Under the pieces are notes generated by a model that saw only the letters and a list, made by a program, of their open reading frames with translations, was not told where the DNA came from and did not search any database. Source: Bos javanicus (taxonomy: Eukaryota > Chordata > Mammalia > Artiodactyla > Bovidae). Taken from it: 64,000 nt of DNA. Positions 1 through 12,686 of this stretch are shown here, one piece after another (the first letter of the stretch is position 1; each line of letters starts with the position of its first letter). Position numbers and translations under genes: made by a program. Location: assembly GCF_032452875.1 (NCBI RefSeq), contig NC_083882.1, positions 31,798,001 through 31,862,000 on the forward strand. The letters run 5' to 3'.

Positions 1-2017
1 AAAGTTAAATCTCACCTGAAAAGAAGGGTGGTAAATGTAGTTTTCATCTCTGTAGTATGAGGTTGGAACAAATACTGAGGAGACTCATCCAGCTTATGCA
101 TCCAAAGAAAGCTGTGGCAATCCATGTTATTAATGATAGTGGCTTGAATTTACAAGACAAGTGGGCAAAGAGATGCAGATAGACTCATGAAATATTTAGG
201 AATAGAATTAGTATGACACAGCAATTGATGAGTGGGAGAAGTGGAGAAGAGAGATAGGAAGGAATCCGGACGACTGTTCAGTTTCTGGCTGGGATGATTA
301 GATAGTTTCTGGTGCCATTTACTGAGATAAGAAAGACTAGAAGAGAATAAGGTTGGGGAGCAACAATGAATTATCTTTGGACGTGTTGAGTTAGGGAAAA
401 CTGTAAGACCTTAGAGTGTTCTAATTTATAGGTCATTTAATTTGTAGGTAGACTTGACCGGTTGTAACAAGTAGGCTAATTTCTGCACATGGGCCATAAT
501 TTTGTGTACAAATATGTTTATGCTTGAGATAAATTCAGTTGACTATAATGTCAAGTACAAATAAGTATAGGATTATACAGCTCTAATATTAAGTTTTATA
601 TTTAAATAGATTCAGGGCTTACCACTAGTTCTGTAATCTCATTGTTGACTAGTGTTTTTCTTTTTCAAAAAGAATTGAGGGTTCTATATTCCCTAAGTTT
701 GCTTGTTAAGCTTATTTCTGGGGAAAAAAAAACAAAACAAAACTTGGTGAGGTATAATATTCCTGGGTCATGCTTTCTAATTTATTTATTTGGTAGGAAA
801 TGTATTATTTTGCTCAGTCTCTTTCACTGATGCTGAAATCTTGCTTTTCATCTCATTCTGCTGCTTATCCTTTATCTTTGAGCTCCTGTTTTATGATATT
901 AATGCACTTAGTAATTTCTGCACCTTAGAGTATCTGTGGGGCATTTTCATTTCATTGAGATGTTTTCTTTGAGATCGAGTTCTCCTCTGCCTTTCACTTA
1001 TGAGTTTCTCTCTTTTATTCCTTTTGCTGTGTGGTATGTGCTTAGTTGCCTCTTTGTCTTATCTTCTTGCTTATGCTTAAAAGTGAGTCCTGCTCTCTAG
1101 ACCATGTCTGTACTGAAACATGGTCTAAGTAAACTCCTGACCCCTCACCACTGTTTATTTTGTCCCTCCTGGACAGAGTCTGAGAGTCTGGGGTGTTACA
1201 ATTCTATCTACTTTCCTGTAGTCTGAAGGGAAAACATCTGTAGAACTGGGTTCAGCTTTTATTTGACCCCTGGGTTCTGCTATCTTTCCCAAGATTTTGT
1301 TAAATTATCATAACCTAGTTTCACTTACTTGAAGTCATACGCTAGGAGACTGGGTAACAGAAAGATACCCTTGGACTTTGAGTCATTTTGCTTTTTTAAT
1401 TTGGAGCCTTGGAAAATTTCAAGTCCTGGTAGTTTTGCTTTTTGTTTGTGTGGACTATTTTGCTTTGTTTTGTTTCCCCTTGCTAAGATCCTGACATACT
1501 GGCAGTGGGGTGTAGCGCCTTCTGATCCCTGAGGGATGTCCTTAGTCTTCCTCCCAGCTGACTCCATTCTCCTTCAGCCCCATTTGCTCTAAATTTAAAA
1601 GTATTGGTTAGTACACTAAAGGTACTGACCTTGGTAAGGGTTTTGTTTCCTTACCTTCTTTCTCCATAATGTCTTCTAGGGGCTGAATTAGGATCCTTGC
1701 TTATTAACAAAACTACATAGCACAAAGCTTTTGGTTCCTTTTAAAGGGCTATTTCAATGAGACTGTTCCCTCTTTTTCTGTATTAGTTGCTGGGGTAATA
1801 TTTTACCCTTAAAAAATATTATTTGGGGTCCAAGATCTGGGAGAAATTTCCGTAATGTGTTTCATCATACCACCATCTTTTCAAAGAAGTCCTTCCTAAG
1901 TAGATTTCAGTCATATGTTTTTTAAAGGGTATGTGTGTTTTAATAATACAAGTCCCAGGCAACAGGAATGGAGTCTTAATACTTATTTGTATATGGACTT
2001 AGATTTTACAAGTTCTT

Positions 2018-2249
2018 CAGTTCAGTTCAGTTGCTCAGTCGTGTCCAACTCTTTGCAACCCCATGAATCACAGCACACACCAGGCCTCCCTGTCCATCAC
2101 CAACTCCCGGAGTTCACTCAAACTCATGTCCATTGAGTCAGTGATGCCATCCAGCCATCTTATCCTCTGTCATCCCCTTCTCCTCCTGCTCCCAGTCTCT
2201 CCCAGCATCAGGGTCTTTTCCAATGAGTCAGCTCTTCGCATGAGGTCGT
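2018..2249 (-). mobile_element. BovB LINE 3' fragment, 5'-truncated
   Basis: The sequence reads as the reverse complement of the BovB 3' end, starting with the CAGTTCAGTTCAG tail repeats and the GCTCAGTCGTGTCC block. It is flanked by a perfect 9-bp direct repeat CAAGTTCTT at 2009-2017 and 2250-2258, which I read as the target-site duplication. It interrupts or abuts an older MIR on its right. About 230 bp survive, with no coding capacity. Confidence 0.85.
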
Positions 2250-2258
2250 CAAGTTCTT

Positions 2259-2450
2259 ACTCATCTGTTATTTTGTATAAGCCTCACAACTGTCTTATAA
2301 GGTAGGAAGAACAGACTTATTATCCCAGTTTTACTAGTGAGGAATCTGAGATACGAAAGGATTGAGTGAGTTGGTAAGTCACACAACTAATTATAAGTCA
2401 AGACTCTGACATCAGATCTTCTGACTCCAAGGCCAGTGCTATTTTACCTG
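2259..2450 (+). repeat. MIR SINE (degenerate)
   Basis: This has the typical MIR core: a stretch on falling back to a gain of tabulated tissue-like low complexity is absent, and instead the order is 'cctcacaact...aaggtagg', 'tattatccca', 'gaggaatctgagat', 'aagtcacacaact' and 'tctgactccaaggccagtgct'. The copy is old and diverged. Confidence 0.65.
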
Positions 2451-2456
2451 ATCCCC

Positions 2457-2727
2457 GGAGAAGGCAATGGCACCCCACTCCAGTACTCTTGCCTGGAAAA
2501 TCCCATGGGCAGAGGAGCCTGGAAGGCTGTAATCCATGGGGTCGCTAAGAGTCGGACACGACTGACTTCACTTTCACTTTTCACTTTCATGCATTGGAGA
2601 AGGAAATGGCAGCCCACTCCAGTGTTCTTGCCTGGAGAATCCCAGGGACGGGGGAGCCTGGTGGGCTGCCGTCTCTGGGGTCGCACAGAGTCGGACACGA
2701 CTGAAGCGACTAAGCAGCAGCAGCAGC
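2457..2727 (+). mobile_element. Bov-A2 SINE (dimer)
   Basis: Two Bov-A units run in tandem, each beginning GGAGAAGG(C/A)AATGGCA and ending with a GTCGGACACGACTGA block. They are joined by the CTTTCACTTTTCACTTTCATGCATT linker typical of Bov-A2 and end in a CAG/GCA-rich tail. This family is specific to ruminants. Confidence 0.9.
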
Positions 2728-3477
2728 CACTTCATGGCAATGATTGCCTCCATCCCTGACCACAGAGGTCTTACTGCAGTTTCAGTGTCCTACCAACCTA
2801 GTTACAACACTGATTTAACTGAGTTAAAGCCAAAGTAGGGTGGAAAATGTGGGGGAGTAGCAAGCTTATGACCACTGTATTCTGATCCAGAATTAACCTC
2901 AGTATATCTTGGTTATAGTAAAGCTAATATCAGATCTTTTTCAGCACTTTTTCCCTCTCTGGTTTGTAGAAAACTGCTCAGCATCCACAGGGAGATCAAA
3001 CCTACATTCTCCAAAGCTGGCAGACGAGACAAGATTTTCCACATGGGAAACTTGTCCTCTTAGGCCCTGGTCCCACCTGCATAATTCACTTTCCTCCTAG
3101 TATCTTTGGCTCTTAATTCCTGCCTTGATCAGGGAACTTGTATCCCTCATTTACCACTTTTTTTACCAGAACATATTCTTGATTCTTCCACAAACTCCTT
3201 ATATTACAGTCAACTAGGCTAGGCAGGACCATTCAAACAAAGCATCACTGAAAAATCAGAGTTAATAGCTAATATACAACTGTTTTTTACAACAGTGTTT
3301 TTGTTTGTAAGTTATGGCTTCTCTGGGGTCAGAAACTGCTGGTCTATGTCCGTCTTTCCAGCTATTACCAAAAACACGGGCTTAGGTATCTACACACCTT
3401 GGTGATGATGCCAAAGCAAGTGGGTTCTACAGAGTGACTAGGCTTCTGTCTGTAACCTTTGTAGTGTCTACCTTTTT

Positions 3478-3571
3478 AGGTTCTCCTCTCCTCTCTAAGC
3501 CTATTCTTTCATAATTATTAGGTTCTCCTCTCCTCTCCTCTCCTCTCTAAGCCTATTCCTTCATAATTATT
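3478..3571. repeat. Local tandem duplication of about 45 bp
   Basis: A unit containing TTCTCCTCTCCTCTCTAAGCC and ending CATAATTATT occurs twice in direct repeat. The second copy carries extra TCCTC repeats. It lies in TBCEL intron sequence. Confidence 0.8.
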
Positions 3572-3837
3572 AGCAGCAGGCATGATAGCCATCTTTAGAA
3601 GAAACCCCCTCTCTGCAAGGATGGGGTTTTACTGAGATTTCAAGGAGACAACCATGTCAGATCACAGATTCCACATACTCACAGTAGATAGGTAGACAGG
3701 TAAGCAGATATAATATTAGACTAGGATATTAGATGTTGAGAATAACAGTAGTTTACCTGTAGTTCTGAAGAAGTCAGTAGTTCTTGCGCTGGTGGCTTAG
3801 GTATCACTGTTTTGGTTTTCTTTTTTTTCCCTTCTAG

Positions 3838-4156
3838 GTATCATGAACTCATTACAAAATATGGGAAGCTGGAGCCTTTGGCAGAAGTGGACCTGAGGCC
3901 CCAGAGCAGTGCGAAAGTGGAAGTCCACTTTAACGACCAGGTGGAAGAGATGAGCATTCGTCTGGACCAAACAGTTGCAGAACTAAAGAAACAATTAAAA
4001 ACTCTAGTTCAGTTACCCACAAGCAACATGCTTCTCTACTATTTGGACCATGAAGCGCCCTTTGGCCCAGAGGAAATGAAGTACAGCTCTCGAGCCTTGC
4101 ATTCTTTTGGCATTAGGGATGGAGACAAAATTTTTGTGGAATCCAAGACAAAATAA
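3838..4156 (+). CDS. TBCEL: TBCEL terminal coding exon (C-terminal ubiquitin-like domain)
   Basis: TBCEL (tubulin-specific chaperone cofactor E-like, formerly LRRC35) destabilises microtubules by promoting tubulin turnover. It normally has about 424 residues: an N-terminal leucine-rich-repeat region and a C-terminal ubiquitin-like domain, and it lacks the CAP-Gly domain of TBCE. This exon supplies the last 105 residues and the TAA stop at 4154-4156. The acceptor is a T-rich tract plus AG at 3836-3837, and the first base completes a codon begun in the previous exon (phase 2). The translation starts YHELITKYGKLEPLAEVDL and ends KIFVESKTK. The ubiquitin-like fold covers roughly the last 90 residues, including the VEVHFNDQ strand and the GIRDGDKIFVES end. 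The frame is intact. The identification rests on close resemblance to the mammalian TBCEL C-terminus and on TECTA lying downstream, as in human. Confidence 0.93.
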
Positions 4157-7100
4157 TCTCCGCCAGCCTTGTGAGAACACACACATTAGGACTTGCAGGG
4201 CATTTGTTCCGTGAGGTTTTCTTCAGGAGGGAGAAGGTTGTTTTGCTTAGTTTTGTTTTGTTTAGGTTTTGGGGGGTTTTGTATATTTCCCTCTAAAATG
4301 GGTTAGGGGGCTGTTTTTGGTATTTTCTACCACCTATTCCTTCGGCTCTGCCACCAGAATTGGCCACATCCCCAGTCCCTGTGCCCACCCTCATGAGAGA
4401 TGCCTGGGCAGCACCGACTTCTAACTGTGTTCACTGGGATCTGTCTACCACGTGGTCGTCATGACCACTTAGGTACACTTGTGACGCTGGTGTGAACAGT
4501 GCGTCCCCCCAGAAGGGCATCTTGCGCTTAAATCAGGAGACAAGGAATCTTTCCGGGAAGGGCCAGCATGTCTCTCTCTCAGTTCTTCCATTTTCCCCTC
4601 CCTCTCTCCTTTCCTTCTTGAGTTCAGTTTTTCCTTTTGACTTGTGTCTGCACGTTTGCCCAATAGTTTTATTCTGTCTGTACCTAACTTCTCATTTCTC
4701 AACTTGGGTAAGTTTTTTTCTTCATTTCTCCCTTTTGAAATAATGTCACATGTTTCAAGCGTTTCTCAACCTGGTTCTGATCTCAGGTACTCAGTTGGAA
4801 CCTTTAGTTCTGTTAGGGTCTGGAAGAAGAGTCCATGAGGGAACATGGGCTGCTGGAAGCGCAGGCACGAGCAGTCTGAGCTCTGTGTGTGACTGTCCCG
4901 GTCTTAATGTTCCTCCCCCACTAGATCACCCATTACTGACATGAGATAGGTCAAATCCCAGAGTTCTTTGCTTTTTGAATGTATTTTTTTCATATCTATC
5001 TTTTTCATTACTTTATTGGGAATGGAGGCCTGACTTTATGAAGAATTCAATAGTGCAATGGATATACATGCCAGGAGAGCTAAGAGTTACCTAGTAAACT
5101 CTTGGTAGTATGCGTGAGGGAGTCACGTAGAGGGGATATGGGAGAAAGTGTGTCGTGACTTTCCTGCCTGGCATCATTTGAAGTCTTTGCTCTCGCACTT
5201 TGCATTAGAAAAAGTGGGAAATTTTCATCAAAGGGATCTTTGATTGCCAGTTCTTCCCTGGGATTTTGTGATGTCATAATTAAACAATTCTTTTTGTTTT
5301 ATGTTTCAACTTAGTTGCCCCTACAGGAGAACAGCTCTGACTAATCTCTGAGTAAAGTGTAAGTGTCAAAACTTCAGATTTGCCTCCAAGTTATGTTTTT
5401 TGCACAATCATATTTAAAGCACTTCCCTTTAAAAGGTAGTCCTTACCTGCTCTGACATCTTTTGGTTTGTTCTTCTGTTCCTTTGTTAATCAGTGTAGTC
5501 TCTTCCTTTGATATATATTTTTCTGGATCCACCGTGTTTACTGATGGGAGACTTGAGAAGGACTTAGTGCCACTGGGGCAGAAAATGTGCACATGAAGTA
5601 TTTTTCAAAGAATGTAATTGTTATCTGATTGCATTTGACCTTTTGACCTTTGTTACATGATTCCATTGCTTCTACAAACTCTTAATTTCTTACGAAATTT
5701 TTAGATGACTCTTGTAAAACCCTTCTCAGATACAGAGTTGTGTTTATTATTGCTACTTTTTCAGTCATCCTAGGCCACAATAGCAGATGTTTATTCTCTT
5801 AATGCACTTCAGGTTCAGTATCTGTAAAGCCTTTGACCCAGGCTTGCTGAGTCAAATCTACATTCACCGTAATGTTGAAGGTGGAAACCAAAGGGTTTAG
5901 GAAGATGAATGAGGCCAGCTCTCCTGCTGCTGCAGACTTTATCTTTCAAAATCATAAAAATGAACAATGGAGATCCAGGTGGGGTATAGACAAGAATAAT
6001 TATTTTGCAATCACATTTTCCTGACAGATTTTTGGAGGTGGGAAAAAGTGTGGCAACAGTGTCATGACAATTAAAACTGTGGGTGCTTTGTGTACGTGTG
6101 TGTGAGTGCAAATGAGTGTGAGAGAGAAACAGTGTAATTGAGCCCGTCGCTTTTGTCAGCCTGGGAAACAGATGAGCTCTTATTTTTTAAGGTTGTATGA
6201 CCCACGACTGTCTCACAGCAGAAAGCAGAGCGAACACCTGTGTTACGCTTTAATCATCAGTGAAATAGTAACAATTAATAAGATATTTTATATATGACAA
6301 AGTTTTATGAAAATGCTTTTTTATTATTAGAGACTTGTTCCTTCTGCTATTACAGAACACAGTGCCCATCAGCTGCAGGCCTAATTCTCCAATTACACAG
6401 TTGCATGTCAAGGGAACTTCTCATTTAATTCAATGGCCGTGGGTATTTGGGGGACATTGTAATTGATGGTTCTAATAATTGCTAAATGATTTTTGATTGA
6501 GACAAGATCTAATGCAATTATCAGTCTTTTAGAGTTACAGAACGGAAGTAAATGAGAAAAGCTGTTTGAGCATGTATACATGTAGACTTATTTGGGTGGC
6601 CGAGTAAAGATGCTGCTCTTGAAATAAAATTGGTGCTGTGTAGACACTTGTAACCAAAATTATTTTTATAACAGGCCAAAAAGAAGGAGAAGAGAGACCA
6701 TGGATTTTTGAGTCAACAAGTTATGCATAATTGATTGTAGCTTATCTGTGTTTTAATGTTAACTCCATCCAGATTCAGTGAGAGCATATCATTGACATTT
6801 ATGAAGCAAAATTCTGTCATAGCCAGTATTACAGATAATGTTGCTACAGGCACAGTGTATAGAACATACCTTTTCTAAAATAGAAATTCTTTTCAGTTAT
6901 GAAAAAGGAAAGGAGTAATGAAAGAAAACCAAGTCAAAACTGAGGCATCCTTTTCATGTGGGCATGGAGCTGCTGAAACCACAGTGGAAATAAATTTTTG
7001 AATTTGAATTGTTGAAATATCCCACATTGCGTTAAAAAAAAAAGTTCAGAGTCATGTATCTTTTTTCCTTATTGAAAGTTTCTATTGTTTCTGTAACCTA

Positions 7101-8360
7101 TTGCCACCGTGACTGTAAATGCCTAAGAAAGCAGATATTATATAACCCTTGTTCCTTTAAGACCTTTTGGTGAAAATAAGCCCAAAACATGAGCTGTATG
7201 TAACAGAGCCAAATGTTATGATGCTATGTTTTAAAAGTTTGTTTCCTTAAAAAGAAAGGAAAGTTCAATTCTAACCAAATGTTGTAGCTATGTTGCTAAA
7301 TCAGCAGTGTTATGAACAGGGAAGACTTGCTACACCAGTAACATGTCACCATTTGAGGCACGCAGGTGACTGCTTTCAGGAGCCCATGTGTTGACGGTGG
7401 CTTGCTCCATGGGAGGTGCTAGGCTCCAGGGCAAATAAAACAGAATACAGAATAATAGATTGTTCTAAGCGACGTCCTTTCCACTGATGAATTTGACTTT
7501 TCCCCTCATTTCATGTTGGATTGCAAATGCAAACCAACTGCTTCCAAGAACACTCAGAAGCTCTCTGTGTTACCAGGTGTGTTGTGAACACTCTATTTTT
7601 CATAGGTGCTTCCTTCGAATACGTGTCCACTGTAGTGATGGAGAGGGACTGGACTCTCTCAGGCTCTTTACTTGCCAGTTGTCTCCTGCAGTTAATGGAA
7701 ATATATATATTTTATTTTAGAATATAATTTAAACATGAAGGTCTATTCTTTGCACTTTTTATTAATATATATAGAGAGAGATAATCTTTAAAAAAATTAA
7801 AAATCCAAGTCCACTTTCTCTTTGTGTTCTGATTTTTCTTTTCTGGAGTTGTGTCGTCAAAGTACATGTTTATTTTTATATATCAAAAAGTTGACGATAG
7901 TGCTCTGGTTGAGTCCTCTAGGGAACTGGGCCTAAGCTGGTAAGGATCTGATCAGCTTAAGAAATTTAGTTGGCATGTTGTCAAAGTTAGTGATTAAAGC
8001 TGCAAAACAAAGATTCATAGGAAATGTTACTTTTTTGTTAGCAAAGTTTTATACTTCTAACATGCTCTTTTAAAAATAAAAACCCATCTTTGAGATATTT
8101 GGCATCCCCTTTTTTAGTAAGAATCTCATTTAGATGAATTAAGCTTTTGTGACAGTGTTCCAAGGGACACTTCTTTCCTTTGAAAATAATTTTGTATAAG
8201 AATTAGAGTTTGGGGCACTGAGCCATATCTGCTTATCAATAATTTCTCAGTGATCTGTTGTGAATGAACCTTGTACCAAGAATTGAAGTCCAAGTACTGT
8301 GTATACTTTGTTACTGTATTTAGAAGACAGTATCTATTAAATTTTTTCTCACTTCTTCAG
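4157..8360 (+). other. TBCEL: Probable TBCEL 3' UTR
   Basis: This is non-coding sequence after the TBCEL stop. It holds no recognisable ruminant SINE or LINE insertion for almost 5 kb, unlike the rest of the window, which suggests constraint. Candidate poly(A) signals are AATAAA at 6623, 6989, 7434 and 8075 and ATTAAA at 8336. The true end cannot be fixed by reading, and 8360 is a guess just past the last signal. Short open frames here have no recognisable homology. Confidence 0.4.
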
Positions 8361-9062
8361 AAATGCAGAAGTATCATGATCTGTTTAAATTTAAGATTAT
8401 TTCTACCTCTTATTCAAATTTCAAAAAATTGTAGTTTTAACCTCTGAGCTAAGTTCTATTTAGCTAATATTTATTATGAGCTTCTCCGACTTCTTACATG
8501 GGAGACATATGTCAAGACACCCATTAGCCCACTGGACTGAACAGCACTGTAACTTCTAACAGTTGTTAGAATACATGTAAAACAAGAAGGTTAACCTTTG
8601 AAGTCCTGTTTGTCTTTCCAACTCTTCTCTGGAAAAGAAGTTATCTGTGTTCTCCAACTTAGAATTTCAGGATTCAAATTTAGCCAGATAACCTTTAAAA
8701 ACATAGGTCATGATAAATATTAACAAGTCATTTCATCTAATGTTAAGTTTTTAATGTAACTTGAGATTTAGGAATTGAGTTAATACACGAAGGGGATAAC
8801 ATACCATATTATATCTCCTTAAAATATAATGAATTTCTGTATCCTTCAAAAATTTGAGAATAACCCTAAAAATGTTTAGGGTTTGTTTTTTTTTTAATTG
8901 ATCTATTGAAGAGTTCAAATACATGTATTTGCCTAGACCTATGAGTATAATATACATGAACGTCATGCTTTTCTTCAATGTAGTTTAGGCCCCTGAGCAA
9001 TTTGCATTCTATTTTAAGGCACATATATCAAGAGAGGAGTAACAAACTCGTAATCCAAGAGG

Positions 9063-9193
9063 CTGCTGCTGCTGCCAAGTCGCTCAGTCGTGTCCGACTC
9101 TTTGCGACCCCATGGACTGCAGCACGTCAGGCTCCTCCGTCCGTGGGGTTTTCCAGGCAAGAGTACTGGAGTGGGTTGCCATTGCCTTCTCCA
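9063..9193 (-). mobile_element. Bov-A SINE monomer
   Basis: A single Bov-A unit in reverse orientation: a GCT-repeat tail, AAGTCGCTCAGTCGTGTCC, and the end GGGTTGCCATTGCCTTCTCC. It is flanked by a perfect 11-bp duplication AATCCAAGAGG at 9052-9062 and 9194-9204. Confidence 0.9.
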
Positions 9194-9304
9194 AATCCAA
9201 GAGGAAGATGAGACAAAAGTAGAGAGAGTTCTTGGTTGTGTTAATCAGTGCCAGGGATCCAGGCTTATACTTTTCATCCTCATGTTTCTTCTAAACACTA
9301 ACGA

Positions 9305-9535
9305 TGAGCACTTATTGTCAACCAGGGCCCAACCTAGATGCTCTACCTATATTAAAGCCTTTGGTGTTCATGGCATCCCTATGGTTCAACACTATTATTT
9401 ATCTCCATCTTCTTATTCATGAGGCACAGAGAGGCTGAGTAACTTGCCAAAAGTCACACCGTTGATAAATGACACCAGAGCCGGGATTCAAACCCCAGAA
9501 ATTTGGCTGTAGCTGACAGCTATACTACGGTACTT
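9305..9535 (+). repeat. MIR SINE (degenerate)
   Basis: The order is typical of MIR: 'gaggcacagagaggctgagtaacttgcc' style wording in diverged form, then 'agtcacacc', 'accagagccgggattcaaacccc'. The full core and 3' part are readable. The copy is ancient. Confidence 0.75.
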
Positions 9536-10792
9536 AACACTGAAGTTCTCCTTCATCACCCTACACACACACACACACCGTTAGTCTTAGTCTTAATGTT
9601 TCACTAAAACACTGAAATGAGATATCCCTCAATATTCATTTACTAAATTGAGTTGCTCTATATCAAAAATCACTGATGTGGCTGGTGGCTCTAAATCCAA
9701 ATTGGAACTTGGCCTCACGGCCCTTCCAGAATTGTGACATTGTGATTGGTATGTTCCTATTGGCCTCTTTGCTTTTCTAGGGGGAGCCACAGTGAACACT
9801 CGTCATGGGTGCTATTGACAAGGATAAATGAACCCACAATATGATGCTGGACACTGCTTTTCAAGCTGAGGACATTCTAGAGCCTTAAAACTTTGTTTCA
9901 GTGAACAACCCAAGGTGAAACAAGTCAATCAGTTTTGACTTCGACGTTTATTAAGGAGGCATCTGTGTTGAACTGAAACTTGATGTTTATGGTGTGGGGG
10001 GAGGGGGATAAACAGTAATCTAATGGAGCTTGTATCAAATGTTTTGTTACAGGAAAGGAAGAGGCTGTCACTGCTATTGTTCCTCTCTAAAAGTAAAGAC
10101 GGAGACTTGTGAGGAATATAAATATTTATTACAAAATAGAGGAGGCAGTTTATTATGATCTGTGAGATCTAAATCTGCCCAAGAATTGCAACGCAGCTTC
10201 AGTTTACCGAGTCTCTCACAGACTCTTCATCCTTGAATGCTTCTTAAGTCACTATAAGTAACACAACTAAGGTGTGAAATAAGAATGGGAATCAGAGGAG
10301 GCAGACATTAAAGAATATAGGCTAAAGAGGAAAAAAATTTTTCTGAACTACCTGATACCTTTGAGAGCAGATGTAAGCTTTATTCCACTATTAGAGAATA
10401 CAACTAGGACATCATGAATAGCTTTGCTTGTGTTAGAATATTTTGTTTGGTGTATATTTCAATGTTTACAAAAATACATGTGTTAAAAGTCATTTATATT
10501 TCATTTTTAAATAGAAAACATTCACAATTCAAAAGTCAAATGATACAAAGAAAGCATACATTGGAAAATTCCACTCTAACCCCTGTTCTCCACCTTTTAT
10601 TAGTTTCTTGTGTGTCTTTGCAGAGTTAACACAAATAATGGCAAATGAGAATGTATTGATCCCTTTTTATCTAGCAAAGTTAGCGTATACCATCATGCAC
10701 CTAGCTTTTTTTCACTTAAAAATCTACCTTGGAAATCTCTCTGTAACGCCATACACAAAATGATCTTATGCTTTGTTTATAGTATATCATCA

Positions 10793-10897
10793 ACCCACTC
10801 CGGTCTTCTTGCCTGAAAAATCCCATGGACAGAGGAGCCTGGTGGGCTTCAGTCCACGGAGTCGCAAAGAGTCGGACAGGACAGAGTGACTGAGCAT
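10793..10897 (+). mobile_element. Bov-A SINE fragment
   Basis: This matches a Bov-A unit from CCCACTCC through CCATGGACAGAGGAGCCTGG to the GAGTCGGAC...GACTGAGCA end. The 5' head is missing. Confidence 0.85.
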
Positions 10898-10964
10898 AGA
10901 CGCATATAGTATTCTATTTTAGATGTGATTTATAATTTATTTGACCACACCTTATTTTTACAAT

Positions 10965-11078
10965 TTTTGGGTGTGCCATGTAGCGTGCGGGACCTCAGTT
11001 CCCCAACCAGGGATCGAACCCTCACCCCCTGCTTTGGAAGCACTAGGTCTTAACCACTGGACCACCAGGGAAGCCCCT
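10965..11078 (-). mobile_element. CHR-type tRNA-derived SINE
   Basis: Reverse complement of a cetartiodactyl CHR SINE. The right end CCACTGGACCACCAGGGAAG is the complement of the tRNA-like head, and GGGATCGAACCCTCACCCCC corresponds to the B-box region. Confidence 0.8.
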
Positions 11079-11261
11079 GATCAATACCTTACTGATAGAT
11101 ATTTCAGTCTTTCTTTACTCTTTCCCAATCTCCGCCCCCACCCTCTCTCTTCTACTTTTTTCAGTTTGCTGCAGTAAAAAACATACATTCTTTTACATGT
11201 TCAAAATAAAACTGTAGAATACATTCCCAGAAGTAGGATTGCTAAATCAAAGGTCAGAAAG

Positions 11262-11400
11262 TGAAAAAGTGAAAGTTGCTCAGTCGTATCTGAGTCTTTG
11301 CGACCCCGTGGACTATAGAGCCCATGAAATTCTCCAGGCCAGGATACTGGAGCGGGTAGCCTTTCCCTTCTCCAGGGGATCTTCCCAACCAAAGATCAGA
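11262..11400 (-). mobile_element. Bov-tA/Bov-A SINE, truncated
   Basis: Reverse-oriented Bov-A unit (GTTGCTCAGTCGTATCTGAG through CCTTCTCCAGGGGATCTTCC) that stops before the tRNA-like head. It lies immediately left of a complete Bov-tA in the same orientation. Confidence 0.85.
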
Positions 11401-11421
11401 GTGTTTGTAACTTTCGTGTGT

Positions 11422-11622
11422 GTGTTTAGTCGCTCAGTCGTGTCTGACTCTCAACCCATAGATTGTAGCCTGCCAGGCTTCTCTGTCGTGGGAGTCTCCA
11501 GGCAAGAATACTGGAGTGGGTTGCCATTTCCTTCTCCAGGGGATCTTCCTGACCCAGGGATCAAACCCAGGTCTCCTGCATTGCAGTCAGACTCTTTAAC
11601 GACTGAGCTACGAGGGAAACCC
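11422..11622 (-). mobile_element. Bov-tA SINE
   Basis: Near-complete reverse-oriented Bov-tA. It begins TTTAGTCGCTCAGTCGTGTC and ends with the complement of the tRNA-Glu-like head (CTTTAACGACTGAGCTACGA). The ancestral A and B boxes are recognisable but degenerate. Confidence 0.9.
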
Positions 11623-12480
11623 TCAGAGTAATTCTGGTGGATGTCGCCAAATTTTTCTCCACTGGAGTTACATAAAAGAACATTTTCTTTTTCTTCTGAT
11701 TTCACTACTTGTCACATCCCTGCAAAGTCAAAGATTTTACTGATCTTGGGCTTGATAGTAATTCTTGGTTAGGGCGATCAAGATGGGATTCTTCCCAATT
11801 AGGCCTGCAGATCTAGCCACTTGAATTCAACACACAAAGGATTTGCATGAGCCATACAAATTGTCTGTCTTAGGAGCTGTCTTTCCTTGGAATCTGCAAT
11901 TGTTAAATCACTGGTGAGTGAGATTTCACTTCTACTGGAGACAGTGTATGTACTATTCATCCTTAACAATGCACTAGCATTTGTTTCCGCCAAGTGCCCT
12001 TGAAAAGTGATAGACAAATAGCCCTAAAACCCTCTGTTTATTGTCTACAGTAAGCTTTAATCAGAACTGCTTCTTTCCATCCAGTGAAATTCTTCTAAGA
12101 AGAACTACTTGGTGAATAGGAAATACAAAGTGTCTTCCCCCAATCCCTTTTCAACTGTATTGCTAATGTGCTAGCAAGGATGTTAGAATGACTGGTTTGG
12201 GGTTTTTGTTTTTTTTTTTTTGGTTATGTTGGTCTACTTAGAATTAGCTATTACAAACCCCTTGCCTAGAGATAAATTCTAGAGTTATTTTCAGAAAATA
12301 TCTGAGTCCTTGTTTAAGTTTCAGAGCTGAACATCTTTTATTATTGAGATCTTAGATCTAGGAAGTCTTGCTAGTTAGCTAATAAACATTAATGTTATTC
12401 CACGTGATCTTCCAAGAGTCAATGCCTTTTTTCTCATAATTAAGAGTTCAGTGTCTAAGATCAGCACAAAAAGAAAAATG

Positions 12481-12686
12481 TTATTGTTTAGTCACTAGGT
12501 GGGACCAACTGTTTTGCAACCCCATAGACTGTAGCCTGCTAGGCTCCTCTGTCCATGGGATTTCCCAAGAAAGAATACTGGAGTGAGTTGCATTTCCTTC
12601 TCCCAGGGATCTTCCTGACCCAGGGGTTGAATATGAGTCTCCTGCTTGGCAGATGGATTCTTTACTGCTGAGCCACCAGGGAACCT
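12481..12686 (-). mobile_element. Bov-tA SINE
   Basis: Reverse-oriented Bov-tA, from TTATTGTTTAGTCACTAGG through CCATGGGATTTCCCAAG to the head complement GCTGAGCCACCAGGGAACC. It is moderately diverged. Confidence 0.9.

Larger units (their letters stand above)
1..3837 (+). other. TBCEL: TBCEL last intron (3' part)
   Basis: AT-rich non-coding sequence leading to a pyrimidine-rich tract and AG at 3836-3837, just before the TBCEL terminal coding exon. Short open frames here (for example 642-830 and 1329-1532) have no family resemblance, and several lie inside repeats. It contains a BovB 3' fragment, a MIR, a Bov-A2 dimer and a small tandem duplication near 3478-3571, all listed separately. The remainder shows nothing I can name. 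That it is an intron is inferred from the exon that follows. Confidence 0.8.
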
